A DNA stretch of 64,000 nucleotides. Origin: CADEDH01 sp047974625. Its GTDB lineage: Bacteria; Actinomycetota; Acidimicrobiia; Acidimicrobiales; SZUA-35. The DNA is taken from NCBI GenBank assembly GCA_047974625.1, contig JBKECK010000016.1, positions 67,676 to 131,675 on the forward strand. Direction: 5' to 3'. Numbering within the stretch: the first letter of the stretch is position 1; every line of letters starts with the position of its first letter. Of the stretch, positions 26,811 through 35,760 are shown in pieces. The notes beneath the pieces are model-generated. The model was not told where the DNA came from, made no database searches, and worked only from the letters and a program-made list of their open reading frames with translations. The translations under genes and the position numbers were made by a program.

Positions 26811-28739
26811 GTGACTGACGCGTCGACGGCCCTGCCGATCCTCGGGGATCGCTACCAGCTGAGCCACCGCATTGCTCGTGGTGGCATGGCCGATATCTTC
26901 GCGGCCCACGATCAGGTCCTGGACCGGACCGTGGCGGTCAAGATCATGTTCCGCCATTACGCGTCTGATCCGACGTTCGTCGAACGGTTCAAGCGGGAGG
27001 CCCGCTCGGCGGCCGGTCTGAGCCACCCCAACGTCGTGGCCGTGTACGACTGGGGAACCTTCGACGAGACCTACTTCATCGTCATGGAACTCATCGACGG
27101 CTACAGCCTGGCCGAGATCCTGGAGCAGGACGGTGCGGTCGAGCCCGGTCGGGCGGTCAGCCTGGGCCGGCAGGTGGCCAGCGCCCTCGAGTTCGCCCAC
27201 CAGCAGGGCACCCTCCACCGCGACATCAAGCCCGGCAATATCCTTATTACCCCGCGTGGCCAGGTGAAGGTGGCCGACTTCGGCATCGCCCGCCCCTTCG
27301 ACGCCGACGACACCCTGACCGACGCCGGCCATGTGGTGGGCACGGCCGGCTACTTCTCACCCGAACAGGCCCAGGGGCAGACCCTGGATCAGCGCAGCGA
27401 CCTCTACTCCCTGGGTGTGGTCCTGTTCGAGATGCTCACCGGCCGCCGCCCCTTCACCGGCGACTCTCCGGTGGCGGTTGCCTTCCAGCACGTCGAGGAG
27501 GCGCCCCCGACGGTGCGGTCGCTGGCCCCGGAGGTCCCCGCCGAGCTGGACGCCATCGTGGCGGTCCTACTGGCCAAGGACGCCAACGAGCGGTACCCGA
27601 CGGCCACCGACCTGATCGCCGACCTGGACCGGGTCGGTTCCGGCCTCCCCCTGGTCAACCCGATCAATCCGGTCCTCACCTCGGCCGACCGCCCCACGGC
27701 GGCCCTGCCCGTGGGCCCTCCCACCCCACCGCCGAACCCGCCGGAAACGGGTCGACGAGTTCTGGCCGACGAGCCGGCGGTGCCGCCTGCGGAGCTGCGC
27801 CAGCGGTACCACGACGAGTACGACCTCGACGACGACGACGACGTTCCGGTCACCAGCCGGTGGTTCATCGTGGCCCTGTTCTCCCTGCTGGCGGTGGCCG
27901 GGGGCCTGATCTACGTGGCGTCTCGGATCATCGCCAACGACACACCGCCGGAGACGATGTCGACCTCGGTGGAGGTCCCGAACGTCATCGGCCAGGATCA
28001 GGAGACGGCCACTCAACGCCTCGAGGAACAGGGCTTAGAGGTGGCGATCCGCTTCGAGACGACCGACGCCGCCGAGCCCGGAACCGTGCTGGCTCAGAAC
28101 CCCGAGCAGGGCGCCCGGGCCCTCACCGGATCGGCGGTCAGCCTGCTCGTTGCGGCCGGTGACGACACCGTGGCCGTGCCCGACGTGACCGGCATGACGG
28201 TGGAGCGGGCCCGGGCCCAGCTCGAATCGCTCGGTTTCGAGGTTGCGGTCACCGAACAGGCGAGCGCCGACGCTCCCGCCGGCACGGTGATCAGCCAGTC
28301 GATCGACCCGAACGAGAGCGCCAACGACGGCGCACCGATCACCCTGACGGTGTCGAGCGGGCAGTCCAACCAGATCGTGCCCGTGGTCATCGGGTCCAGC
28401 GAGGCGGACGCGATCTCGGCCCTCACCAACGCCGGTTTCGAGGTCCGGGTGACCCCGGTCGATGGTGGCAGCAGTGCCGGTGCGGTGGTCAGCCAGAGTC
28501 CCCAGGGCGGCAACCGGCTCGCCCCCGGATCGACGGTGCGGATCGACGTAGCCCGCGGCACCACGACCACGGCGGCCCCCCGTTCCACCACGGCCGCCCC
28601 GACGACGGCCCGGCCGACCACCAGCCACGCCCCCACCACCGCCGCCCCGACGACGGCCCGGCCGACGACGACGGAACCCACGACCGAGCCCCCGGCCACC
28701 ACCCCCACCACGGAGCCCCCGACCACCGTCGGCGGCTGA
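26811..28739 (+). CDS. PknB-like Ser/Thr protein kinase with three PASTA domains
   Basis: The protein has 642 residues if the GTG at 26811 is used; a TTG at 26808 adds one. The kinase domain (about 13-275) has IARGGMADIF, VAVK (K44), HRDIKPGN (D138) and ADFG (D156). A charged linker, one membrane helix (about 350-372, WFIVALFSLLAVAGGLIYV) and three PASTA repeats (about 386-585) follow; the PASTA starts are VPNVIGQDQETA, VPDVTGMTVERA and VPVVIGSSEADA. A Thr/Pro/Ala-rich tail of about 50 residues ends the protein outside the cell. Such kinases sense muropeptides or lipid II and control growth and division. Confidence 0.93.
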   Translation: MTDASTALPILGDRYQLSHRIARGGMADIFAAHDQVLDRTVAVKIMFRHYASDPTFVERFKREARSAAGLSHPNVVAVYDWGTFDETYFIVMELIDGYSLAEILEQDGAVEPGRAVSLGRQVASALEFAHQQGTLHRDIKPGNILITPRGQVKVADFGIARPFDADDTLTDAGHVVGTAGYFSPEQAQGQTLDQRSDLYSLGVVLFEMLTGRRPFTGDSPVAVAFQHVEEAPPTVRSLAPEVPAELDAIVAVLLAKDANERYPTATDLIADLDRVGSGLPLVNPINPVLTSADRPTAALPVGPPTPPPNPPETGRRVLADEPAVPPAELRQRYHDEYDLDDDDDVPVTSRWFIVALFSLLAVAGGLIYVASRIIANDTPPETMSTSVEVPNVIGQDQETATQRLEEQGLEVAIRFETTDAAEPGTVLAQNPEQGARALTGSAVSLLVAAGDDTVAVPDVTGMTVERARAQLESLGFEVAVTEQASADAPAGTVISQSIDPNESANDGAPITLTVSSGQSNQIVPVVIGSSEADAISALTNAGFEVRVTPVDGGSSAGAVVSQSPQGGNRLAPGSTVRIDVARGTTTTAAPRSTTAAPTTARPTTSHAPTTAAPTTARPTTTEPTTEPPATTPTTEPPTTVGG

Positions 28740-28879
28740 CCGCAAAGGGCGGGGACGGGCAGGACCCGCCGTGGATCAGGTTCCCACCGCCTGATTGGAC
28801 AGTGTGGCGTTCGTCACTTCATGGTGGATAAACGGCCGCCGGCGCCCCCGCCTGAGCCGTTCGTCCCCAGGAGTTTGTA

Positions 28880-29893
28880 ATGACCCGCCTCTCCCGCCAG
28901 GCCCTCTTCGTCGCGCCCGAACCAACGACCGGATCGCCACCCGAACCGTCACCGAGCCGCCCGGCCGCCGCCTCGACACCCGCCCGGCGGCCACCGGCCG
29001 GGCCGGAGACCGGCTCGTCGCTGCGCCGCCGACCCGTACCACCACTGCCACCGGCCCCGGGCCGGCTCCGGCTCCGATGGTGGCGGGTGATCGTGGGCAC
29101 CATCCTCGCCGCCCTGATCGCCGTCACCGGTCCCGCTTCGGTGTCCGCCGCCTCGGACACCGACCCCACCGAACCGGGCCCCTACGCGGTCGACTCCGCC
29201 ACGATCAGCCGTTGGGACGCCTTCGGGTTCGGGGGTGGTGCCGTCTTCACCCCCATCGCCGCTCCGGGGCTACGGCCGGTGGTGGCGATCTCGCCCGGCT
29301 TCAGCGCTCCCGGCCGCACCCTCCACTGGTTGGGACGGCACCTGGCCGGCCACGGCTACGTGGTGGTGGTCATCGACACCCTCACCCTCGTCGATCCACC
29401 GTCGAGCCGTTCCCTGCAGCTGCTGGCCGCCCTGGACCATGTGACCACCCGGGGACCGGAGCCGGCCCGGTCCCTGGCCGATCCGGACCGTCGGGCCGTG
29501 ATCGGCCACTCGATGGGGGGCGGCGGCGCCCTCGGGGCGGGGGCGGTGCGCCCGTCGCTCGACGCCGTCATCGCCCTCCAACCCTGGGCCCTCGATTGGA
29601 CCTGGGGCAATGTGACCAGCCCCACCCTCGTCATCGGCGCCGACAACGATCTCACGGCCCCGGCCAACGTGTACGCCCTGCCGTTTGCCACCACCCTCGG
29701 CGGGGAGCACGCCTACCTGGAGATCGACGCCGGGCACCTGGTGTCGATCTCCTTCGATCCGAACACGGCCCGCTTCTCGGTGTGGTGGCTCCAGCGCTTT
29801 CTCGACGACGACCAGGCGGCCGGGACCGAGCTGTGCGACGGCGACCACGCCTACGACAAGGTCCTGATCTGGAGGGACACCTGTCCGTTCTGA
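28880..29893 (+). CDS. Secreted polyester hydrolase/cutinase-like alpha/beta hydrolase (PETase type)
   Basis: The protein has 337 residues. A strong AGGAG lies 6 nt before the ATG. A Pro/Arg-rich leader (1-66) precedes a hydrophobic stretch (68-90) ending ASVSA-AS, so it is exported or anchored. The mature part follows actinobacterial cutinases and PET hydrolases throughout: FGFGGGAVFTP, VVAISPGFSAPG, GHSMGGGGAL with nucleophile S211, LQPWALDW (W236, matching the wobbling Trp), IGADNDLTAP (D257) and DAGHLVS (H286). It ends DTCPF, with C319 and C335 placed like the C-terminal disulfide. F141 and M212 match the oxyanion-hole positions. Natural substrate probably cutin-like polyester or lipid ester; PET activity is not shown. 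Confidence 0.85.
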   Translation: MTRLSRQALFVAPEPTTGSPPEPSPSRPAAASTPARRPPAGPETGSSLRRRPVPPLPPAPGRLRLRWWRVIVGTILAALIAVTGPASVSAASDTDPTEPGPYAVDSATISRWDAFGFGGGAVFTPIAAPGLRPVVAISPGFSAPGRTLHWLGRHLAGHGYVVVVIDTLTLVDPPSSRSLQLLAALDHVTTRGPEPARSLADPDRRAVIGHSMGGGGALGAGAVRPSLDAVIALQPWALDWTWGNVTSPTLVIGADNDLTAPANVYALPFATTLGGEHAYLEIDAGHLVSISFDPNTARFSVWWLQRFLDDDQAAGTELCDGDHAYDKVLIWRDTCPF

Positions 29894-29910
29894 CCAGCCG
29901 CCGCTGCCCC

Positions 29911-29946
29911 CTGCCGAGGATGAGGATGAGGATGAGGCCTCGGCAG
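29911..29946. terminator. Bidirectional terminator with ATGAGG-repeat loop
   Basis: CTGCCGAGG (29911-29919) and CCTCGGCAG (29938-29946) form a perfect 9-bp stem. The 18-nt loop is three ATGAGG units. It lies between convergent genes ending at 29893 and 29960. Confidence 0.6.
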
Positions 29947-29959
29947 GTGGGTCAGCAGC

Positions 29960-31174
29960 TTAGGAGAAGATGCAGCGGTCGCCGGCCCACAGATCGACGA
30001 CGGTCGAGGTCTGGTCCGGGCCGTCGAGCAGACCCCGGACCAAGGCGTCCCCGGTGCCGACGGCGAACTCGGTACCCAGCGACGACTGGAAGGTCTCCAC
30101 CGACCCGGTGGCCTCCATGTCGGCCAGGCTCGAGCCGAGCCCGATGCCGTCCCCAGTGGTCAAGGGTGCTCCGGGACTCAGGGTCCAGCTGATGAACCGG
30201 TCGTCGGCGAACTCGGCCAGGATCTGGTCGTCCCAGGTCACCACCCGGTCGCTACCGTTGGGACACTCGGGGCTGGACTCGCCGGGTTGACCAGGTCCGA
30301 AGGCACGGTCGAGGACGATGGCCACCGAGGCCTGATCGCTCCCGAACGGCAGCGACAAGGTGGCGGATCCGTCGAGCGCGGTGAGCCCGTCGCCGGCCAG
30401 CTCGATCCCGATCACCGACAGGGTCGTGGTCGTGGCCTCGCTGGTGGTGGTGGTCGTCGGCCCCACCGCCTCACCCGAGGTGCTCCCTCCGTCACCGGGC
30501 AGGAAGTAGGCACCGGTGGTCCCGGCCAGTGCCGGGACCAGGGTCGGCAGGTCGACGAGGGTGGTGACGGGGGCTCCGGGAACGGCTCCGAGATCGAACA
30601 GGTGCTCGCCGCCACCGTAGCGGCGGCCTCGATCGACCGAGGTGACGGCCACGGCCAGACCGTCCCCGGCCGGGGTGAGGGTGACCGCCACGTCGGAGTC
30701 GATGTCGGGTCCGGACTCCACCAGCCGGCCGTCGAGCACCTCACCGGACTCGTCGAGGCCGGTGATGCTGAGGAGGTGCACCAGTTGGCTCGACTGTTCG
30801 CCGTCGACCGCCGTCTCGGTCCAGGTGTAGTCGCCGACCCACGCGGCCAGGGCAGCGGCGGCCGGATCGATGGTGTCGGTGACGCTGACAGAGGTGGTCG
30901 AACCGGCGTCGGTGGTGGTCTCCTCAGGGTCGTCGCCGAACACGGTGAACCCGAGGAGCGCCACCGCGGCGATCACGGCCAGACCCCCCACCGCCCACAG
31001 CCAGGGACGCCCGGACTCGGCCTCATCGACACGGTCCGGTCCGTCCGGTCCGTCCGGTCCGTCCTGGCCGCCGGAGCTGTTGGGGGCACGGTCGCGGTCC
31101 GGGCCGCTGGCATCGGGCCTGCGGCCGTCCCGGGCGTCGGGGCGGGGGTCGTCGTGGGCCGGCGTGGGTTCCAA
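29960..31174 (-). CDS. Membrane-anchored extracytoplasmic protein of unknown function
   Basis: The product of 404 residues is not recognised. It has an Asp/Pro/Arg-rich cytoplasmic N-terminus with a GPD repeat (about 38-47), one helix (about 58-78, LWAVGGLAVIAAVALLGFTVF), a Thr-rich stretch, and two globular parts separated by another Thr/Ser-rich linker (about 235-260). The second part has GPGQPGESSPECPNGSDRVV and GIGLGSSLADMEATG, resembling repeats seen in actinobacterial envelope lipoproteins, and ends with a Cys (GDRCIFS), so C290-region and terminal Cys may pair. The start is a TTG at 31174 with AGGA 6 nt upstream. Confidence 0.7.
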   Translation of the reverse strand: MEPTPAHDDPRPDARDGRRPDASGPDRDRAPNSSGGQDGPDGPDGPDRVDEAESGRPWLWAVGGLAVIAAVALLGFTVFGDDPEETTTDAGSTTSVSVTDTIDPAAAALAAWVGDYTWTETAVDGEQSSQLVHLLSITGLDESGEVLDGRLVESGPDIDSDVAVTLTPAGDGLAVAVTSVDRGRRYGGGEHLFDLGAVPGAPVTTLVDLPTLVPALAGTTGAYFLPGDGGSTSGEAVGPTTTTTSEATTTTLSVIGIELAGDGLTALDGSATLSLPFGSDQASVAIVLDRAFGPGQPGESSPECPNGSDRVVTWDDQILAEFADDRFISWTLSPGAPLTTGDGIGLGSSLADMEATGSVETFQSSLGTEFAVGTGDALVRGLLDGPDQTSTVVDLWAGDRCIFS

Positions 31175-31314
31175 GGGTGTTCCTCCTGGCGGGGTCGCCC
31201 CACCACCGCCCGCACCGCCGCATCGGTCAGCGTCGGCAAGGTCGGTCGGTCGGATGGCGGGTCGGGGGGAATCGTGGGAGCGAGCCGATCAGCTCCCCGT
31301 GGGTAAATCTGGCT

Positions 31315-31923
31315 ATGCTCTTGGCCTTGACAAGGTCGGACCTGGCGAGAGGCTTGGCCTGTCGACTACTGGCGCGGCCGTTACCGGGCCGGTGGCGACA
31401 CGTGGAAGGTGTAGCCCAGCGCGCCCGCCTGTTCGGGGCTTGTCACGATCTCGACACAGCCGACCTGCTCGTGGCGGCGGGCTACGTGCACGACATCGGC
31501 TACGCCCAGCCCGTGCGTGACACCGGGTTCCATCCGGTGGACGGCGCCCGTTATCTGCGGCGCCTCGGCTACGACGAACGCCTGGTCACCCTGGTTGCCC
31601 GCCACACCTGCGCCCGGGTCGAGGCCGACCTTTGGGAGCTGGGCCACGTCCTCGACCGTGAGTTCCCCGACGATGCCTCCCTCCCCCACGACGAATTACT
31701 TTTCTGCGACCTCACGACCGGCCCCTGGGGCCACCGGGTGACAGTCGAGCACCGCCTGGCCGACATTCGTCGGCGCTACCCGCCCTCATCGCTGGTGATC
31801 CAGTTCGTGGAACGGGCCGAAGCCGACCTGCTGGCCGCGGCATGGCGGGCCGAGGCCATGCTGGCGGCCGAGACCGAGCGACATCTGAGGACGTCCTTGA
31901 GCGTCCCCCGCGTTGGGTTGTGA
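31315..31923 (+). CDS. HD-domain metal-dependent phosphohydrolase-like protein
   Basis: The 202-residue protein has the HD signature: HVEGVAQRARLFG supplies the first His, LLVAAGYVHDIGYA the HD pair, and FHPVDGARYLRRLGY plus VARHTCARVEA the later His residues. HD proteins hydrolyse nucleotides or phosphodiesters with bound metals. No partner domain indicates the substrate. Internal ATG at 31315 is the first close to the domain. A hairpin follows its stop by 52 bp. Confidence 0.78.
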   Translation: MLLALTRSDLARGLACRLLARPLPGRWRHVEGVAQRARLFGACHDLDTADLLVAAGYVHDIGYAQPVRDTGFHPVDGARYLRRLGYDERLVTLVARHTCARVEADLWELGHVLDREFPDDASLPHDELLFCDLTTGPWGHRVTVEHRLADIRRRYPPSSLVIQFVERAEADLLAAAWRAEAMLAAETERHLRTSLSVPRVGL

Positions 31924-31975
31924 CGTCCCGCCCCCTGAACCAGGGTTGGACAAGCGGCAACTCAGTCCATGTCCG

Positions 31976-32007
31976 GGAAACGCTGGTAACGGCGGATCAG
32001 CGTTTCC
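31976..32007 (+). terminator. Terminator after the HD-domain gene
   Basis: GGAAACGCTG (31976-31985) and CAGCGTTTCC (31998-32007) form a perfect 10-bp stem with a 12-nt loop. No T-run follows. Confidence 0.55.
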
Positions 32008-32139
32008 TCACCGACAGCGTGGGCCTCGATGTTCTGATTCGAGCCCCGCTGTCGGGGACTGTTCCCACCGGTGGGTCCGCCCGGGATGGACCAACCGGCC
32101 GTTTCGACCGGGTTCCGTCCCAGCCCATACGCTTGGTCG

Positions 32140-33501
32140 ATGCTGGACGAGCTGACCAAGCGCCTACCCGCAGACCGGATCCAGACCGACCCGGACGTGG
32201 TGGCCACCTACGCTCAGGACCGCGCCAGCTTCGAACAGCCCGGGACGGCCGCGGTCCTCGTCACCCCCCGGTCGGTGGACGACGTCCTGGCCGTGGTGGA
32301 GGCGGCCAAGGCGGCCGGGGTGCCGATCGTGCCGCGGGGCACCGGGACCGGTCTCACCGGAGCGGCCAACGCCGTCGACGGTTGCATCATGGTCTCGCTC
32401 CACCGGATGGACGAGATCCTGGAGATCGACATCACCAACCGGATGGCCCGGGTCCAGCCCGGGGTCATCAACGCCGACCTGAAGGCCGCGGTGGCCGAAC
32501 ACGGCCTCTTCTATCCGCCCGACCCGGCCTCGTTCCAGATGTCCAGCATCGGCGGCAATGTGTCCACCAACGCCGGTGGCCTGTGCTGCGTGAAGTACGG
32601 GGTGACCCGGGACTATGTGGTGGGCCTGGAGGTGGTCACCGCCGCCGGGGAGGTGCTACGCACCGGTCGCCGGACGATCAAGAGCACCACCGGTCTCGAC
32701 CTGACCGGCCTGTTCGTGGGTTCGGAAGGCATGCTCGGGATCATCACCGAGATCACGGTGAAGCTCGTCCCGGCCCCGCCCCCGCCGGCCACCGCCGTCG
32801 CCTACTTCGGGCAGCTCCCGGCGGCCGGGTCCGCCATCGCCGACATCTTCCGTCGCGGTCACGAACCAAGCCTGATGGAGATCATGGACCAGACCTCGAT
32901 CCGCAAGGTCGACGAGGCGTTCAACATGGACCTCGACACCGACGCGGCGTGCCTGCTCCTGATCCAGACCTCGGGCGACGGTTCGGCCGAGGCGATCGCC
33001 GACATCGCCGGCATCTGCGCCGAGCACGGATCGACGTTCGTCTATCATGTCGACGATCCGGCCGAGGGTGACATGCTCATCGAGGTCCGCCGCCGGATCG
33101 GTCAGGCCATGGACCGGGGCACCAACGCCGGCTGGCTCCCGGAGGACGTCGCCGTCCCCCGCCAGCACCTGGCCGAACTGTTGGCCGGTATCGAGGGCAT
33201 CGGCGCCCGTCACGGCCTGGAGATCCCCACCGTCGGCCACGCCGGCGACGGTAACCTCCACCCCCTGCTCACCTTCGACGCCTCCAAACCCGAGGACGTG
33301 GCCCGGGCCCGCACGGCTTTCGCCGAGATCATCCACCTGGCCCTGTCCCTCGGCGGCACCATCGCAGCTGAGCACGGGGTCGGCACCCTCAAGCGGGAGT
33401 TCGTGGTCGACGAGCTCGACCCGATCCAGCTCCGGGCCCAGAAGGCGGTCCGGGATGCCCTCGACCCCGACGGCTTGTTCAACCCGGGCAAGGCCCTGTA
33501 G
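32140..33501 (+). CDS. FAD-linked oxidase, GlcD/D-lactate dehydrogenase family
   Basis: The protein has 453 residues. The PCMH-type FAD domain (about 35-215) has VPRGTGTGLTGAANA and MSSIGGNVSTNAGGLCCVKY. The FAD-oxidase C-terminal domain has PTVGHAGDGNLHPLLTF and AEHGVGTLKREF, with the His residues of the metal/substrate site. Such enzymes oxidise 2-hydroxyacids such as glycolate or D-lactate. GlcE/GlcF partners are absent. The ATG at 32140 was chosen because the homologous region begins directly after it; no clear ribosome site is present. Confidence 0.9.
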   Translation: MLDELTKRLPADRIQTDPDVVATYAQDRASFEQPGTAAVLVTPRSVDDVLAVVEAAKAAGVPIVPRGTGTGLTGAANAVDGCIMVSLHRMDEILEIDITNRMARVQPGVINADLKAAVAEHGLFYPPDPASFQMSSIGGNVSTNAGGLCCVKYGVTRDYVVGLEVVTAAGEVLRTGRRTIKSTTGLDLTGLFVGSEGMLGIITEITVKLVPAPPPPATAVAYFGQLPAAGSAIADIFRRGHEPSLMEIMDQTSIRKVDEAFNMDLDTDAACLLLIQTSGDGSAEAIADIAGICAEHGSTFVYHVDDPAEGDMLIEVRRRIGQAMDRGTNAGWLPEDVAVPRQHLAELLAGIEGIGARHGLEIPTVGHAGDGNLHPLLTFDASKPEDVARARTAFAEIIHLALSLGGTIAAEHGVGTLKREFVVDELDPIQLRAQKAVRDALDPDGLFNPGKAL

Positions 33502-33615
33502 ACCGGCCCGGGGCCGCGGGCCCCACGCGCGGCCCACGGCCGCGACCACGACCGGTCTGGTCTCCCCGGGACACCCGGGCGACCGGTCCAGTCCCAAACC
33601 ACGAGGAGTTCCAGC

Positions 33616-34377
33616 ATGAGCCAACGGGTTGCCCTGGTCACCGGGGGCGGACGAGGGATCGGACGGGCCATCAGCGAAGGCTTGGCCGCCGACGGGATTG
33701 CCGTCGCCCTCACCTACCGGCGCGACGCGGACACCGCGGCCGAGACAGTGGCCGCCATCGAGGCCGCCGGCGGGGAGGCCCTGGCCATCCAGGCCAACGT
33801 GACCAACCGCGATGACAACCAGCGCACCGTAGACGAGGTCCTGGACCGGTTCGGCAGCTTCCAGATCCTGGTCAACAACGGGGGGATCGCCAGCCGGGGC
33901 CGGGCCGTCGCCAACACCGACCCGGACGAACTGCTGCGGGTGGTGGCCACCCACGCCATCGGCCCCCACCACCTGATGTCGCTGGCCGTACCCCACCTCC
34001 GCACCCACGACCGGTCCGACGTCGTCATGGTCTCCTCGGTGGCAACCATCGGCAACGCGGCCAACGGCGCCCCCTACAACATGGGCAAGGCGGCGGCCGA
34101 GGCCCTCGCCCTCACCCTGGCCAAGGAGGAGCGCCCCCACGGGGTGCACGTCAACATCGTGGCCCCGGGCCTCGTGGACACCGACATGGGTCGACGCCTG
34201 GTCAAGGGGGCGGCCGGGATCGAGGACATCACCAGCCTCGACGCCTCCATGCCCTTCGGACGGGTCTGCCAGCCCGAGGACATCGCCAACGCGGTGCGGT
34301 TCTTCGTGTCGGACCGCGCCGCCTACGTGACCGGGGAGAAGCTGAACGTCTGGGGCGGCGGCCAGGACTGGCGCTGA
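33616..34377 (+). CDS. Short-chain dehydrogenase/reductase (FabG-like)
   Basis: The protein of 253 residues has the cofactor motif TGGGRGIG (10-16), NNGG (87-90, a variant of NNAG) and the catalytic S141, Y154 and K158 (YNMGK). YRRDADTAAE after the second strand suggests NADP(H). The C-terminus has the PEDIANAVRFFVSD segment and ends GGGQDWR. It should reduce a 3-oxoacyl thioester or similar carbonyl; substrate unknown. GAGGAG lies 7 nt before the ATG. It follows the FAD oxidase by 114 bp on the same strand. Confidence 0.9.
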   Translation: MSQRVALVTGGGRGIGRAISEGLAADGIAVALTYRRDADTAAETVAAIEAAGGEALAIQANVTNRDDNQRTVDEVLDRFGSFQILVNNGGIASRGRAVANTDPDELLRVVATHAIGPHHLMSLAVPHLRTHDRSDVVMVSSVATIGNAANGAPYNMGKAAAEALALTLAKEERPHGVHVNIVAPGLVDTDMGRRLVKGAAGIEDITSLDASMPFGRVCQPEDIANAVRFFVSDRAAYVTGEKLNVWGGGQDWR

Positions 34378-34428
34378 CCGCCCCCGGCCCGGCCGCTCCG
34401 GCCGAACCAGGGGCGGCGCCGACGGGCC

Positions 34429-34899
34429 CTACCGGTCGAGCACGTAGCCCCGTTTGCGCACGGTCCGGATCGACAGGCCCAGCGGCTCGATCCGGCGGCG
34501 CAGGCGGAGCACGTGCACATCGAGCACGTTCCGGCTCGGGGCGTCGTCGGGCCAGCCCTGAGCCACCAGCGCCTCGCGCGACACCACCTTGGCGAACCGC
34601 TCGAGGAGGATCTCCACCAGCCGGGCCTCGATAGGCGGCAACGCGGTCCAATCGTCCCCGTAGCGGAGGACGCCGTCACGGTCCAGGGTCGGTTCGACCA
34701 CGCTCCGTCGGGAGAGGGTCTCCACCCTGACCTGAAGGTCACGCTCATCCGCGGGTAGGCGGATCCAGTCCTCCATCGGATCGACGGTGATGGGGGCGGG
34801 CTCACCCCGCTCGACCAGCAGGATACGGGGCTGGCTCCGATCACTCAGCTCCACCCGCCGGTCCTGTTCGGCCGGCCAATACACGAGCTGGACCTCCAT
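34429..34899 (-). CDS. Orphan OmpR/PhoB-type winged-helix regulator
   Basis: The protein has 156 residues. The N-terminal half (about 1-75) has no receiver motif. The C-terminal half is a Trans_reg_C winged helix: LPPIEARLVEILLERFAKVV, REALVAQGW, NVLDVHVLRLRRRIEPLGLS and the terminal RKRGYVLDR hairpin. It lacks a phosphoacceptor Asp and so is probably controlled in another way. It is convergent with the SDR gene and divergent from the 35108 gene. Confidence 0.8.
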   Translation of the reverse strand: MEVQLVYWPAEQDRRVELSDRSQPRILLVERGEPAPITVDPMEDWIRLPADERDLQVRVETLSRRSVVEPTLDRDGVLRYGDDWTALPPIEARLVEILLERFAKVVSREALVAQGWPDDAPSRNVLDVHVLRLRRRIEPLGLSIRTVRKRGYVLDR

Positions 34900-35107
34900 G
34901 CCGAACGAATCTACGGTCCGCCCATTACGCCGACGTTTCGCCGATGTTAAACGTCGCGCCCACCCGCAGGGGCGACCGATCCGGGCCCGGCGGCGAAGAG
35001 GGTCGAGTCGGGAGCGGTGGACGGGATGTAGGGTCGAAGGGTAGGCCCCATCCGGCGGGGCCACGACCCGTTGACCCCGCCCCAACCGGCACCGTCGGGA
35101 GGACGAC

Positions 35108-35668
35108 ATGTCCGAGTTCCAGGACTCATGGAAGAACGTGATGAGCAAGGTCGAGTCGATCGGCCTGAAGATCAAGCTCCACCTCGCCCAGGAGGAAGGG
35201 ACCGCCGAGGCCGGGGACCGGCCCGACCCCTCCACCGTGAAACCGGCGCCGGCGGGCCCGACGGCCGACAACGGGCCGACCGGGGGTGACGGTTCGTCCG
35301 GCACCGGTACGGCCGACCCTTCGGAGGACGCCGGGGGCGGCGGTTCCTCCCGTTTCGGGGTGGACGACCTCGGTGACCGGATCCAGGACGCCTTCGACGC
35401 CTTCGGCAACGCGGCCAAGGATCCCGCCGTCCGGGCCGACCTGAAGGATCTCGGCAGCCTGTTGAAGTCGGCGGTCTCCGAGACGTTTGCGTCGGTGGGC
35501 ACCGAGGTCAGCGACCGGGTCGACCAGGTCAAGCGCAACCGGGGTGACGACTCGACCGCCGGCTCCGGTGCGGGCCCCACCGATGCCGCATCCGCCGCCG
35601 ATGCCCCCACGGAGGGGGGCCCGGCGACGGAGGGCCCGTCAGCCTCGGACGACCCGCCGTCGTCCTGA
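35108..35668 (+). CDS. Acidic, partly disordered protein of unknown function
   Basis: The protein of 186 residues is not recognised as a named family. A helical start (SEFQDSWKNVMSKVESIGLK) is followed by a Gly/Pro/Asp-rich linker (about 30-80). A helical middle segment (about 82-140, DDLGDRIQDAFDAFGNAAKD) and a second disordered acidic tail follow. There is no signal peptide or membrane helix. GGGAGG lies 5 nt before the ATG. It is divergent from the winged-helix gene. Confidence 0.65.
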   Translation: MSEFQDSWKNVMSKVESIGLKIKLHLAQEEGTAEAGDRPDPSTVKPAPAGPTADNGPTGGDGSSGTGTADPSEDAGGGGSSRFGVDDLGDRIQDAFDAFGNAAKDPAVRADLKDLGSLLKSAVSETFASVGTEVSDRVDQVKRNRGDDSTAGSGAGPTDAASAADAPTEGGPATEGPSASDDPPSS

Positions 35669-35760
35669 AGCCGCGGCCTGCCCCCTCCACCCGGCCGGCG
35701 TCCGGTCCCGGGGCGACCCGGGCCCGGCGCGAATCCGGGTTGATCGGGGCTCGTCCAGGT

